Shown one piece after another: positions 1-12,828 of a DNA stretch of 64,000 nucleotides. Within the stretch, counting starts at the first letter, position 1. The number at the start of each line of letters is the position of its first letter. Below the pieces are notes generated by a model. It did not search any database, was not told where the DNA came from, and saw only the letters and a program-made list of their open reading frames with translations. The position numbers were made by a program, and so were the translations under genes. The stretch is from Osedax fenrisi. Lineage: Eukaryota; Annelida; Polychaeta; Sabellida; Siboglinidae. The stretch spans positions 50,042,469 through 50,106,468 of the forward strand of contig OZ025244.1 of assembly GCA_964019155.1 (NCBI GenBank), in the 5' to 3' direction.

Positions 1-353
1 TCGGCAATGGAATACCGAAACCGCCTCAATTACCGCCGAATGATTTGTACGGCGTGAATAAAAAACCACTAGAATCCCGAAAAATATGGAAATATCCTGA
101 CTATAATCCTGACATACCCGAGCCACCCAACTACCCCGCGCCACAAGCTCCGAATACTAGGGCGAAACCACCGATAGCAGTCAAACCGTCATTAAATCTA
201 AGAGTTAATAAAAAACCACCGATTGCCCCGAAACCTAATCGTAACATCAATAATCCGGCTAAAATAGGGCACAACCGTATAAATAGCGACTCTTCTTCGC
301 AAAATTCGGGTAAATCGGCGAATATAAAACCAAATTTCAACCCTAATTTTTAA
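1..353 (+). CDS. C-terminal part of a proline-rich protein of the local MVGTKF/YGVNKKP family (5' end outside window)
   Basis: The frame is open from base 3 and ends at the TAA at 351-353, giving about 116 residues of a longer protein. It begins GNGIPKPPQLPP and runs into LYGVNKKP. The gene at 35527-36891 has IPEPPPLP followed by LYGVNKKP at the same place, so the two are paralogues. The rest is rich in Pro, Lys and Asn, with repeated KPPIA(V/P)KP blocks (about residues 47-52 and 67-72 from the TTG at 45), and ends in a Ser/Asn-rich tail. The first in-frame ATG lies further inside and the TTG at 45 is not a plausible start, so the true N-terminus, probably a signal/anchor segment as in the other two copies, lies left of the window. 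NCG codons are common here, unlike the AT-rich DNA that follows. Function is unknown; a secreted or membrane-tethered lineage-specific protein is inferred from its relatives. Confidence 0.72.
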   Translation, partial: GNGIPKPPQLPPNDLYGVNKKPLESRKIWKYPDYNPDIPEPPNYPAPQAPNTRAKPPIAVKPSLNLRVNKKPPIAPKPNRNINNPAKIGHNRINSDSSSQNSGKSANIKPNFNPNF

Positions 354-1444
354 AAACGAGTAATTTAAAATGTTGGCTACTTACATATCTGGGTTGAATA
401 ATACGAGCGAGCGAATAATCAATATGCTGTATGCGGTCATGTGTATGCATAGCATGACGTTCATCGTAAGATAATTATGACCCATAATAGTAATTAATTA
501 ACTAAAATGAATTATGGAAAAATATTTATTTTAATTGAATAAAATTAAATAAATCTATTATAAATGTTAATAAATATAAATACTATAGTATATACCATAA
601 CATAATGTATTCATAAACATACTTAATTATTTAATTATATATCATTATGTTGATCATTTAATTTATAAATGTAAGGGAAAATTATATTTAATAATAGTAA
701 TTTATAATATTTAACTTTATAGTAGATACATTAAATTGTATTTACACTTGTAAATAATAATATATAGCTGAATTATTTTTGAACAGCTCACATTTTATAA
801 AATTAACATTATAGTGTGTTTGTTTACATTAGTTTCATATTACCATTGCGAGATAGGGAGTGATAGCGCTTAGGTATATACATATACTATATATATATAC
901 TATATATATATATATACACTTTATAGCATATGCTCAGTGTATTACGCAATATCATGTATTACATCACCTTTATCTAATACATCAATGTAATGACAATGAA
1001 TACTACGTGTTTTGTATACAAATGCATGAAGTTTTAAGCCAGGCCGCTAAACACATTATAATCAGAACACACGTAGCTCTGTGGTATTATGTTTCGTTGT
1101 TTGTATTACATTACACGAATACACGCGATTCTCACCTGGTTATATATTATCATGATTATATAATTATCAGTATTACAATGGTATAGAATACAAACCTTAG
1201 AAACTTTTGTAACTACAAATTTTCAATTTAACGCTAACTTTAAATAGGAATATATATAATTTTATGTTATATATTTATCATTGTTAATGTATACTATAGT
1301 TGTACGTATATATATATATATAATATCTAATATTTTGCATACATTAGAAATGTAATAATCACTGAGAATCTCTTGACGCCCCGTTCTCAAATCATATGTT
1401 ATACTTTGTGTTGCTACTTTGCATTCTAACCTATATATATATAT

Positions 1445-1475
<31 letters not shown>

Positions 1476-3179
1476 AATATATAATTAATTGTCAATTGAA
1501 AATTAATTAAATTTGACGTATGTTAATGAATGATACTCTAGCTAATAAATCAATATAATATATTCATACATAGTAATACACATTAATTGCGACTAATAAA
1601 TTAATGTTTAATAATTATGTATGTATTCATTAACTATAAATTGATGATATTGAGATAAATACACTGTTAACGTCGCCTGCTTATTTAGGGGAGAGGCGCG
1701 TGTTCATCTAACCAATGCTAATTTAACTCTATCTAAAAAAGCTAAGGATAAATAACTAATGGAGACAATTACATATTTTTTTTTGTATTCAACAGATACT
1801 TTCCTCCATCATCAAGGAACTGTCTTTTTATAAATGTACTTAATTTAAAATATTGTAAAAAAAAGAGTCTCAATTAATTAAATATTTATTTTTAATTTTT
1901 GTCATTAAAATGCTAGTTTATCATCATTTATTTAATTATTATAAAATATAATAATAAATCCAACAGGATTCTTATAGATGTAAATGTTTTATATTTATAG
2001 TAAACATTTCAGATAAAAATATTAAAAATTAAAAGTAGTAGGCATTTACATGAGGTTACTAAGTGAAAAAGTAGAAACTTGAGAAAATGACATTCAAAGT
2101 TTTGTTAATTAAACAAATAATCACAAAATATTATAAAAAATATATATATATATTACGTTTATATATATATATATATATATAATATAAATGAAAAATGAAA
2201 TATAATGGTATATAATCAACACTGAAAGAATAATAATTAGTACTAATATAGAGTAGTACTCAAATATATATTATAATTAGATATACAAATAAATATATTT
2301 ATAGAAGTTATAAAATAGACAAATATAAATGTATATGTATAGTAATAGTTTAATAATAGTTATAAAGTATTATACAAAATAAATAATGAATAATATAACA
2401 TAAATACAAGAATATAACGTATTGACTAGACAGAGCTAATTATAGAAAGAACATTTCTACATTTTCTGTTTGGAATGGTCTCTTTTCAACCAATGATATC
2501 TTATTATACACATATGGGATTTGTTTATTAAATATATGGAATATATATAAAATACATGCTAAATATAAAAATATAAATTTGTTTAGTTAAATATTTTCAT
2601 ACGATATCGAAATATACAATTAAATGTGACTTTATTTACAAAAAATCCTGTTAATTTCAAATAATTATTATATCGATTACGCTTATAAAAACACTTTATA
2701 TTGATATAAATAATCAAAAATAATTAATAAAAATTTACAAATTTATAAATAACATATTAAACATGGATAATATATAATAATTTTTTTTTGTTAAAATAAA
2801 AATATTAATCATATTTTAACTCGCGCCTCCACCCTTAAGTAGCGATATATTCCGAGTTGTGGAGATAAGCTGATACAGATGCCGAGCTACTAGCTCTCTA
2901 TTTGAGTAAATCGTTAGATAGTATCATAATACTATATCAGTACAGTATGTAGTATATAACACTCCTCTATATCACTTATTAATTTTTTCCGTGTTATATT
3001 CAACGTATATTATTATTAAATTGTTATCGTATTACTATTATCTTATTATTAATTTCTTCCCGCACGAGCGAAGGGGTCTTGACATGACCCTATGTTAATG
3101 CTTAATAAACCAAATATCATCATAAGTAATCCAAGTTTACTAACCATATATCGTTACTATGTGTTTACTCTAGTACCTC
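354..3179. other. AT-rich non-coding stretch
   Basis: Very AT-rich DNA with (TA)n tracts near 880-920, 1300-1325, 1430-1490 and 2140-2185. The few open frames are short and use low-complexity or Ile/Tyr-rich codons with no recognisable motif. I see no exon, RNA gene or intact element here. Confidence 0.6.
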
Positions 3180-5930
3180 AATTACCTCAATTACCGATAA
3201 TAGTATTACTATTACTGATACTAATACTAACACGTGATACCTTGATCCGTTTTACAACTTCAGCATGTAGATATTCTTCCATAAGCAACTTTCATTCTAT
3301 TGGGAATCGTATCTATACTTTAGTTATTACTAATTGTACCCCACTGCTGTAATGAAATTGGTTGATTAATATAGACCAACTAACTATTTTCTGAATGATT
3401 TCAACTTTTTAATCGATTCGACTCATTCGGATAATGTGGTTATACTAGGCGACTGTGATATCCCTTATTATAACAGTTCTTCATTTTTGATACCATTTCA
3501 CACAAGAATATCTGACAACTATCTAAATCATTGATTTCCTAACCCCCGATTGTGTCACTTCACATCAGTATTACTCCCCTTAACCCCCCGTATACTATTC
3601 CAATATCTCTCTACTTATTAATAATATTCATCCTGGTCTGCTTGTAACAGATCATTTCTCCATCATATATTACGTATAGTTACATACAATGCATAATTAC
3701 TTCTACTCAAAATGTAGTAATTATAAATTATAAAATTAACTCTATAGAGTTAATTTAAATATATTTTTTTAATATATTTATATTCAATAATTTTTCTCTA
3801 CATCTATTTATTATTTTAATAAGTTAATATCTACCTCGTCACTCTCCGTGCTATCGTTTGATTGATTGAACGCCTCGCTTTAATTCGCACTTAATATCCA
3901 TGCATCTCTCATATCTAAACCCAGAGATAACACCAATCCTCTCCTTGGTTTATCGATGAACTAAGTTATATTATACATTAACTTATGCATCAATGATTTA
4001 GTTGGGAACGATCAAAATATTGAAATTATCTCAACAACTTTCAGTCTCTAATATCTTCATATAACCGTATGTTAGTTAATAAATGTATTATTTAATTGTT
4101 GTTTCTTATATGTTAACATTTAGAATTATTGGCATGAAGATAACCACAAAACTCCCAGATAAAACTGACTTTAAGCTATGTAATGTATTATCTATTGTTT
4201 CAGTATATAATTTATATAATTATTGAATGTCATTCCTCCTGTGTTTCTTTTATTTATATTAATCCATGTTAATACATGTTAATCCATGTTAATCCACTTC
4301 ATGTTAATCTATGTTACTCCATGTTACTCCATGTTAATCCATATTAATTCATATTACTCCATGTTAATCCATGTTAATCCACATTACTCCACGTTACTCC
4401 ATGTTAATCCATGTTACTTCATGTTAATTCATATTACTCCATGTTATTCCATATTAATCCATGTTACTCCATGTAAATCCATGTTAATCCATGTTAATTC
4501 ATGTTATTCCATTTTAATCCATGTTAGTCCATGTTAATCTATGTGGATATTTAAATATGTACCATTAGTCACGTTTCATTCTACCTACACACGGCCTAAA
4601 CTAAATAGCTAAACATTTATAATACTAAACTCTTCCAAAGCTCCACAACCTCTTATCCCAAATTCACTTAAATCTCCTTAAATATATTTATCCATAACTT
4701 AATCCATATTTCACCGATATTTTATTACATTTAAAATACTATATTTCTATTTTCGATTAATTTTCATGTATTTATTACTGTAACTATAAAACGTTTTAAT
4801 TTCTTTAAAATTCGTTTTAATTTGTTAATTTCGTATTATTCTTTGTTTATTTCAATATCATTTATTATCGTTTGAAAATATATATACTTTATGCTTTCGA
4901 TTATGTATTTAGACTATATATGTTCTTGAATACATTAATATCAATCAATCATCGACATATGCCTCAACTCCCATTTCAACGTACTTCCAACTAGTTATGA
5001 AGTCGGCATATTTAATACCAATTCTTAAAAATCAACCGTTTCCACTGAAATGTTATCAAACTACCGATCCATATTGTAATTATCTACAATATCAAAATAT
5101 ATTTCACGTGTTGTATGTAAAAAAAAGCGGTAGGCACTACTTATTTAATCACCGATGATATCATTGATCATTATCAGAGTGCTTATTTGCCTCATAGTAT
5201 TCGCGTAGTGCAGTGACTGAGTTAAGTCGGAAGTAAATGATATTGAAATGAAATTAATTTATTTTTTAAAAGAAATATTTTGAATAATATATATAATAAA
5301 CAACTATTTGCGAATATCATAAAAAATAGCTCATGTAAGGCATATACAGAAGTTTTTTTTAGACTTGTATTAATTATACACCAGATAGAGAATAATATTA
5401 TTAATATCATACTTGATACCAATAATTATTGATATCTTTTTCTCTTTGTTTATCAATAAAATTTGATACACTTAATCATGATGTACTTACTAGAAGATTA
5501 TAACGTGGATAATGTCATGCATGGTTCATGTCCTTTATATCTCATCGATAATATTGTATTAATAACTCAACATCCTCATATTTATATCAAACATCATTGC
5601 TCTGGTATTCTATTTGTCCTTATATATATTATTAAAATTCGAATTTTCCAAATACCCATGCAACCATTACCACCTCCATACTGATGACCTTCAAATCTAC
5701 ATATTTCTGAGCATATCTCTTTCTCTTCTACACTATTTACCCTAAATAACTAAATGTACGCTACACTTACTATTAGTTATTCTATTATATATTTAATATA
5801 TTTATATTATGTATACTATTAGTTAAACCTTCCAGATGATATCTACGAATACATTGAAATTGAATACATTAAATATACAATTACTTAGTTTAAATTCATC
5901 TATTAGAATTGTAGGTGTTATAAGTAAATG
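3180..5930 (+). mobile_element. Strongly decayed L2/CR1-type LINE (endonuclease then reverse transcriptase)
   Basis: Broken frames on the plus strand show non-LTR domains in the right order. Around 3440-3470 a frame reads VVILGDCDIP, matching the endonuclease 'GDFN' motif, followed by a SDH-like stretch near 3640. Around 5160-5210 YQSAYLPHS matches the conserved 'FQSAYRPHHST' start of the reverse transcriptase. About 5465-5500 a frame reads DTLNHDVLTRRL, the usual FDTVDH block. About 5665-5700 HTDDLQIYIS replaces the catalytic YADDLQ block. Stops and frameshifts are frequent and a 10-bp minisatellite interrupts the body, so it is long dead. The clade call comes from the motif wording only. 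Confidence 0.55.
4262..4545. repeat. 10-bp minisatellite, unit ATGTTAATCC
   Basis: About 28 tandem, slightly diverged copies of ATGTTAATCC and variants (ATGTTACTCC, ATATTAATTC). The 83-codon open frame here is only the translation of the repeat. It sits inside the LINE relic at 3180-5930. Confidence 0.9.
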
Positions 5931-6179
5931 TTTAAGAATATATTCTATCTATGTTCGGTGTAAGGGGAAAATCCGTGTTCCTATCAATATAATATGTCAA
6001 CATCCTGTTGCTATCAATATAAGGGGTAAACATCCTGTGTTATCAATATTTTCAAATCATATATAGGTAATATTCGAATTTAAAAGATGACAAGTAATCT
6101 AAGCTATCGTGTCTTTCTCTAACATCCTCTATATGGGTCTAACTATTTCATATGCATTTATGTTATATATGATACTAAT

Positions 6180-6475
6180 ATTTATTTATTGAATCACGCG
6201 TATAAACATAGGCGATAGAAATGGACCCCTACCATAAGTGCTATAAGTGAGCAATGCGTCGCGTATAATGTACGACGTTCATGTTATAATTAACTGTGAG
6301 GACAGATGACAATATTAATACGTAATATTTATTTTCGTGAGTTTCGATTGATCTTTTCTTAAGTTCTCGATAAACGCTAATGAAACATAAGAACTACATC
6401 GGGTCGAACCTGGGATATATTGCTATCTAACTTGTGGCTATTCCACTGGGCCATATAACACAGGCATATATATAG
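6180..6475 (-). mobile_element. tRNA-derived SINE, second family
   Basis: Read on the minus strand, the element starts near 6475 with a tRNA-like head. A box A-like TGGCCCAGTGGAATAGC is followed about 40 bases on by a box B-like AGGTTCGACCC. A body of about 200 bases follows and ends in an (A/T)AAATAAATATT tail near 6185. The head cannot fold as a good tRNA, so a SINE is preferred to a tRNA gene. It differs from the five-copy SINE family elsewhere in the window. Confidence 0.55.
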
Positions 6476-7357
6476 AGATAAAATAGCTTCTACATAAATA
6501 TTCGCATTCATCGAAAAAAATCGTAATAGATTTTTTTATAGTAGGTTACTACGATAATTCAGCTTCGATTATTCAATAATTATAAATCATATTTAATATC
6601 ACGAATTTCATAAATTTGTAAAAGAGTGAATAAATTCGATTTGTTTTAATGGAATTAACAGGCATAATATCGTTTAATCCTATATAAAACTCGTATATAT
6701 ATATATAAATGTAGTAATATATTAATTATATATATGCAGTTCTTTTAGATAAACCATGACATAATGAACAACAATAATTGAGGTAAAATACAGCATGGGA
6801 TTCAATAATCATAATATCACTGCTACAAGCAATAAGTCGATCTTACGTCGTACAATTGATAATTAATGTATTCACGCATGCTATTAATCTGACAATAAAC
6901 GGATATCTCAACATGAAACACAATCCTCGATAGTTAGTTTGATTAGTTATCTGATCGTCTGTTCGTATAGTAGTGCATGCACGAACACTGATAATGCTAT
7001 GCTACAAGTGTGAGAGTGGCTGAGGTAAACAGTTTCTTAGAGAGAGTGGGTCGATGTTATATAGTTGGATAGGTCTTTAAATGGGGCCTAGTGTTAGGAC
7101 TATAACAACTAATATGGTGTTTTAGTATTTTTTAAAGGAAAATCAGTGAATTTTTCAAGTATATCAAAATAGAACAGAGGAGAAAGTGTGTAGATGTTAT
7201 CCCCTTAGGTAGCGATAGAGAATCATTCTTATTAAAGTCACAGAATTATGATATTTATTTTAATAATACTATGACAATAATCATATTATTATAATTATTG
7301 AGGCTTTATGTGGACTTAAATGTGTATTTAAATGTTATATCATTAGGTCATAGATAT
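6476..7357. other. AT-rich intergenic stretch
   Basis: No gene or clear repeat is visible. There are (TA)n runs near 6690-6740 and a short A/G-rich segment around 7020-7200 without coding potential. Confidence 0.5.
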
Positions 7358-7983
7358 AGAGTAGGGGAGGGAAGGGAGTAGTGACCGATAATTAATATGC
7401 CTCAGAAGATTTCTAATATATTTATAAATACTGAATTTTAGGCTCTTATTTTTTTGAATTAACTAGAAATCATATAGTTCTAGTATACTGTAATTTCACT
7501 TTTATATATAAAGTGTTTAACCTAATAATATAAACGTTTGATTATGCATTAAAAAAGCACTACAATAAGGCAAGGCCGTAGTAGTGGCCGCTAGTACCAG
7601 AAAATGCGATAATTGTATCGTAATGTATTCGATTTATATTTTGTTAATTATGTAATATTAAATATTTATATTTATGATGCATATATGCAGGTGTATACAC
7701 ACCTTATTTGATTCAATGATTTAATTATATATGCACATACTCTTACACATAAATAAGCATACATATATATATATCATGTTTTTCTCAAAATTTGACAAAA
7801 AAAGATTATGTAATAAATTAGAGAATTAATTAATTATTAAAAAAAATGTACTCTATATTATAGATATTATGATTATCTAAATATTGTATATAGAACTTGT
7901 TATACTATCAAGCACCATTTAAGCGTTAATTAAAACGGCCACTACTACGTCCTCGGCCACTACCCCCTTCCCTCCCCTACTCT
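7358..7983. mobile_element. Inverted-repeat (MITE/foldback) element, ends AGAGTAGGGGAGGGAAGGG
   Basis: The left end reads AGAGTAGGGGAGGGAAGGG and the right end is its reverse complement with one or two changes (CCCTTCCCTCCCCTACTCT), continuing inward with (A/G)CCG blocks. A second inner inverted pair, around GGCCGTAGTAGTGGCC (7573) and GGCCACTACTACG (7937), lies inside. The interior is AT-rich and non-coding. These features suit a non-autonomous DNA transposon of about 626 bp. No convincing target duplication was found. Confidence 0.6.
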
Positions 7984-8321
7984 AAATATATGCATTAGGT
8001 ATATAATTAATTGTATAACTATTTTTTATTAAAGCATTGATAACAATGAGTATACACATTATACATTATTATACATTATACATCAATTGAATGTAATTCA
8101 ATAATTATATTTAAATAATTTAGATTTCAAAATATATTAATTGTATTCGTTTATATTACTTAATTAATTATATACTTAATTATTTATATAAAAATGTATA
8201 CGTCTTATAATGAACAATTTAAATACACCCAATATATCTACAGTTACGACTCTACGATACTAATTAAATAGTATCGTATGTGAAAACGTATTAAAGGCCA
8301 GCGAAACAGTGGATTTATTTA

Positions 8322-8415
8322 CATGGTAATATGGTAACATAGTAACATGGTAACATGGTAACTTAGTAACATGGTAACATTGTAACATTATAATATGGTA
8401 ATATGGTAACATGGG
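8322..8415. repeat. 9-bp minisatellite, unit ATGGTAACA
   Basis: About ten tandem copies of ATGGTAACA with single-base variants. Confidence 0.85.
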
Positions 8416-8439
8416 AGATTTATCTATAATTATTGTTTT

Positions 8440-9075
8440 ACTAAAAGTAACGTAACTTTAGAAATTCGTAAAAGAATAACTACATTTTTGTTGTATATTA
8501 TATAATATATTTAGAGATATATATAAATAGTCTACATTTAAAATTGTGTGATATCTACAAGATCAAAAGAATGGGACCTACATATTACCATTTATAAAAA
8601 TAATAAAAATTCCAGAAATGTCCATAAATGTTAAATTTATTATATCTAGTTATGAAATATATTTTAGTATTATGAGTAATATCAGAAGAATATCATATTA
8701 CATATCATTTCAGAAAATGTCATGCAGTTTGATCTAGTAGTTCAAAAGTTATGGATCTTCAAATATACAAAATTAGTTTTAAATAGTACAGATATACTAG
8801 TATACATACTATATAGTACTTGTGTTTTACAATTTAATTTATTTTTTAAATAAATATTTTATTTTATTTAAAATTTGTATTGAATATATATAGTACCATA
8901 ACTTTAGAAATACACAAAATAATAACTAATTTTTGTGTAGGTATATTTGTACAACACATTTTGTATATTGTACAATACATTTTTTATATACATAGTCTAA
9001 AATATAATTTTTTTTGATATATCAATCAGTATTATACTTATAAGTATAATATTAAGAGAATGGGACCTACACTAT
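8440..9075. repeat. Two diverged copies of a dispersed repeat
   Basis: Segments at about 8440-8595 and 8895-9075 share an opening like 'AACTTTAGAAAT' followed by 'AATAACTA', and both close on 'AGAATGGGACCTACA'. They look like two old copies of one non-coding repeat. Confidence 0.5.
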
Positions 9076-9569
9076 TAGTAAATAAATTAATTAAAAAAAT
9101 GTATCATTATTTGTAATCGCTTATCGTTTATAAATGCATATTTTAGGCACTTATATTTACTTTTGTGCATCATATTATATATTATTTTAAAAGAAATTAA
9201 TCAAATTTTATGATTTTTATAAATATATAATTTTTAATAATATTTTTTTTAATAAATAATATATTTTTTTCTTCAAAAATCCCCTGTTAATATAGGCCTT
9301 AAAATATAACGTATTTAATATAATATGAATTATATTACATCGGGAATACATACTAATATAAATTCAAATTAACTTGCAAGGATAACATACAAATAAGTTC
9401 ATATTCAAATGCTTTCAAGAATATGTAATATCATTACAATGCTGATTTACTATTCTATCATCGCAATGATTGAATGTTGTACAAGAGAATATATTCTATT
9501 ATTTTCTATATTTTATTACTATATATAGTAATATAATTACCAGAAATATTCATTCTTAAAAACTTAATA

Positions 9570-10250
9570 ATGTCAATAGAACATAAATGTATTTTATTAA
9601 TATTACTTTATAAAACTCCTAAAAAAGAGGATCACGTATTAACTAACAGTGAAGGTACAACCCTTAAAAAAGTTAAAGACTTTAACTACTTGGGTAGCTT
9701 TATCGGATCAACTGCGCACGATATCGATGTGAGAATCGCAAAGGCCTTGGGGCAATAACCAGCATGACGAAAATATGGAAATCAAAACTATCGGAAAGGC
9801 TCAAGAGAAACTTTTTCCGAGCGACCGTTGAATCTGTTTTAACATATGGAGCGACAACATGGACACTAACAAAGACTCTTGAAAATCGACTAAATGAATC
9901 ATACACCAGAATGCTTAGAGCTACGCTAAACAAATCATGGAAAGAACATCTAACAAACGAGGAATTGTATAAAAGAATCCCAATGGTCACGGAAACTATT
10001 CGAAAACAACATATGCGCTTCGCGGGACATTGTTGTAGAGCCGATCACGAACTTGCAAGCACTGTATTACTGTGGTAACCTCAACACGGTCAACAGTCAC
10101 GTGGACGCCCAGCTAAGACGTATATTGATCAACTGGTTGAAGTTGCAGAATGCACCTTAGACGAACTTCCAAACGCGATGAACGATAGAGATGGATGGAG
10201 AAAATGTGCCAATGAATGTCGAGAAAGCTCGACCTGGTAAGGTAAGGTAA
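9570..10250 (+). mobile_element. 3' end of an RTE-type LINE (reverse transcriptase C-terminus)
   Basis: Three adjacent frames make one RTE C-terminal region. 9570-9758 has KVKDFNYLGSFI; 9764-10078 has LKRNFFRATVESVLTYGATTW, YTRMLRATLN and IRKQHMRFAGHC; 10078-10240 has SRGRPAKTYIDQL and RDGWRKC. Frameshifts and a stop at 10076-10078 separate them. The element ends in GGTAAGGTAAGG at 10238-10250, the kind of short tandem tail typical of RTE LINEs. The 5' part is missing, as in most LINE copies. This is a dead gene, not a host CDS. Confidence 0.85.
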
Positions 10251-10436
10251 GTTATAAAACTATTAAATAAAATTTAAATTAAATTTATTAAAATTAAAAG
10301 ATTTTATAACCTACATGTTTATAAATATACAAATGTAGGTACATACAAACATATATAATTATATGCTATATATATAATAATAATAAGGTAAATATATAAT
10401 TTAATAACATTTATAATTAATTTATAATTTAATAGC

Positions 10437-10488
10437 TACTACTACTACTTATAATATTAATAATACATCTACTACTACTACTACTACA

Positions 10489-10523
<35 letters not shown>

Positions 10524-10590
10524 AACTACTACTACTTCTTCTACTACTACTACTACTACTACTACTACTGCTACTATAGTATACTGCTAA
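10437..10590. repeat. (ACT)n microsatellite
   Basis: About 50 near-perfect ACT/CTA triplets with a few AAC or TTC interruptions. Confidence 0.95.
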
Positions 10591-10824
10591 TACTACTAAT
10601 CAAATTTGAATTCTGATTCGTATATTTTCATAATTAAGCATATATTGTGTCTATAAAAAAAACTCTATAATTATAACTTATTATTTATTATTATCGTTTC
10701 ATTATTCTTCTATCTTTCATATATATGTATATCATTTATGTTTCTTTAAATATAGAAAATCAATAAAATATTACTATTACAATTTATTATATTTTGATCT
10801 ATTAATATATTTCTACCTATACAT

Positions 10825-11133
10825 GTGACATTATATTATCCTCTAATGACATATCGTCACACAATATCACTAAATGTAAGCATGTGCAAATATACAATAT
10901 GTAGCCAATGTAACGCTCACCATGTAACCAAGAGAATAACTTACGATAAGAGTGAAACAGTATGCCACCATTGCAATACATTCAATGAACATAATTTTCA
11001 TATCACTTGCATTGTCTACTTTTCATATATACATATATTTCTTTACGATCTTATCAATATTGGCGCAGATCAATCGTGGGTTATCCATATTACCAGCTCA
11101 AAACTTACGGTATTAATACACAATTCTAGTTAG
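10825..11133 (+). pseudogene. Short ORF with a zinc-ribbon-like CxxC...CxxC motif; possible RPA-like or Helitron relic
   Basis: A 102-codon frame contains CSQC, then 22 residues later CHHC, followed by FNEHNFHITCIV. The spacing and order recall the zinc ribbon of the replication protein A large-subunit C-terminal OB fold, a domain also carried by many Helitrons. I see no upstream exon, helicase or Rep domain nearby. Base composition is like the flanks, so this may be a relic, an isolated exon or chance. Confidence that it is a working gene is low. Confidence 0.25.
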
Positions 11134-11394
11134 CACGCTTTATACACCGTATAATATTTAATATTATTCTCTATAAGAAATTTAGTTTACTACTTTGTTA
11201 TAATTAAATAGCTCTTTATTATTCTATTTTAAATATCACTTTATATTATATTTTAGTAATTTTATATATGTTTTATTAAACGCATATAAAATTAAATAAA
11301 ATTTTCTATTTTTCTTCATAGAAATGTGTTGTTAATTAATAAATATAAAAAGTATGTTTACTTATTAGCTTAGTACATTTAAGTGACCTCCTGG

Positions 11395-11735
11395 CCATAT
11401 TATAATATGGGTATATGGGTTATATGGGTTATAATAAGGGTATACCCTCTGGCAGTATTACCCGCCGGTCAGTAATACCATCCTGACAGTATTATCACCC
11501 GGTCAGTAATACCATCCTGGCAGTATCACCAACCTGATAGTATAACTATAATGATAGTATCACCAACCTGGCAGTATTACCCTCCTGGTAAGATTACCAT
11601 TATGATATTATTACCCTACTAGCAATATTATCATCATAACAGTATGACTAACCTATCAGCATTACCATCCTGTCAGTATTACCATCATTTCAGTATTACC
11701 ACCCTGTCAGTATTACCCTCCTGGTATTATTACAC
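11395..11735. repeat. Minisatellite, CAGTATTACCATCCTG-type unit
   Basis: About 15 degenerate copies of a roughly 18-20-bp unit, (C/G)CAGTATTACCATCCTG, with variable spacing. Confidence 0.8.
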
Positions 11736-11739
11736 ATAT

Positions 11740-12139
11740 TTCTCTTATTGCTATTAACATGAACATTTTCCCTATATAAAAATTAAAACTACAAATATAT
11801 TTATTAAATCAATTATATTACTAATTGTGTTGTTTTTAATTCCACTTTTAAAACAGAATATATATAATGTCAAAAAGTAAAATTATTTCCAATCAGAAAG
11901 ATAATTAATATACATACGATATATTTGAAATATAACATTTCTATACGATATATAATCTATATGTCTATATCTTAATTATATTTCTGATTATAAAAATATC
12001 ACTTTTTGACATAAAATATATTGTGTGTTTATTTACTAGTTAATACCAATATTAGCAATAGTTGATATTAATATTAGCAATAGTTAATAGTAATATTAGC
12101 AATAGTTATATTTATGTTCACCTATAAGTATACTTATAT
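11740..12139. other. AT-rich stretch without gene
   Basis: Non-coding AT-rich DNA. A short triplicated motif (AATATTAGCAATAGTTGATA and variants) lies at about 12045-12110. Confidence 0.5.
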
Positions 12140-12485
12140 AAGTATATATATATATATATATGTGCATGGCACATATCGGCCCCTTATTTATGGAATAAAC
12201 TACCAAATAAACTACGCTACACTCAATCCACCAACTCATTTAAATCCCTATTTACAATTGCATTTCACTTATTACTATTTGTATCACTATTTGTATCACT
12301 ATTTTCAATTTTATTAACTATTTATATTAATGTTGAGTACTTTCTGTATTACTATTGTTTGTTATTATTAGTTATATTATTTTCGATTATGTTACGTTAT
12401 ATTGTTTTTTGTTTTTACTTCGACGCTTGATTTATCTGGCACAAAGAGTCTTTAAAATAAAATAAATTAAATTAAATTATATATA
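12140..12485 (+). mobile_element. 3' end of an L2/CR1-type LINE (same family as 31925-34300)
   Basis: After CATGGCACATATCGGCCCC the frame reads the LINE C-terminal block (a P-L-W-N-K-L-P-like stretch with substitutions, then NPYLQLHF). The 3' untranslated part, from TTGAGTACTTTCTGTATT to the closing GGCACAAAGAGTCTTTAAAA and an (AAATT)n tail, matches the minus-strand element ending at 31925 almost base for base. It is a short, 5'-truncated copy. Confidence 0.75.
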
Positions 12486-12828
12486 TATAACTAATCCATT
12501 GACATTTTTAATATTTACAAAACATACGATTACAATTATAAACCTTATTTGAGTCGGATGAACATATATGTTATAGTTTATATACAACTAGTTTATATTC
12601 ATTTAATTATTTAAATATTAGTTAAATAGAGAAAATTCAATTATTCATAATTATTTCGAAATTTTAATACTAATTAAAGATACAAATTATATTATTCTGC
12701 AAAATAATTATGTTTATAATTTATATATATAACCCTAAATAATTGACATAACTATCAATATTTGTATTGTATTATTAATCACGTTCACATATAACTATAA
12801 ACATCATACATAACCGTAGTCGGTAACG

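Noticed and set aside
4286..4537. 83-codon ORF with Tyr/Ser/Met/Leu repeats
   Set aside because: Translation of a 10-bp minisatellite; no evidence of selection.
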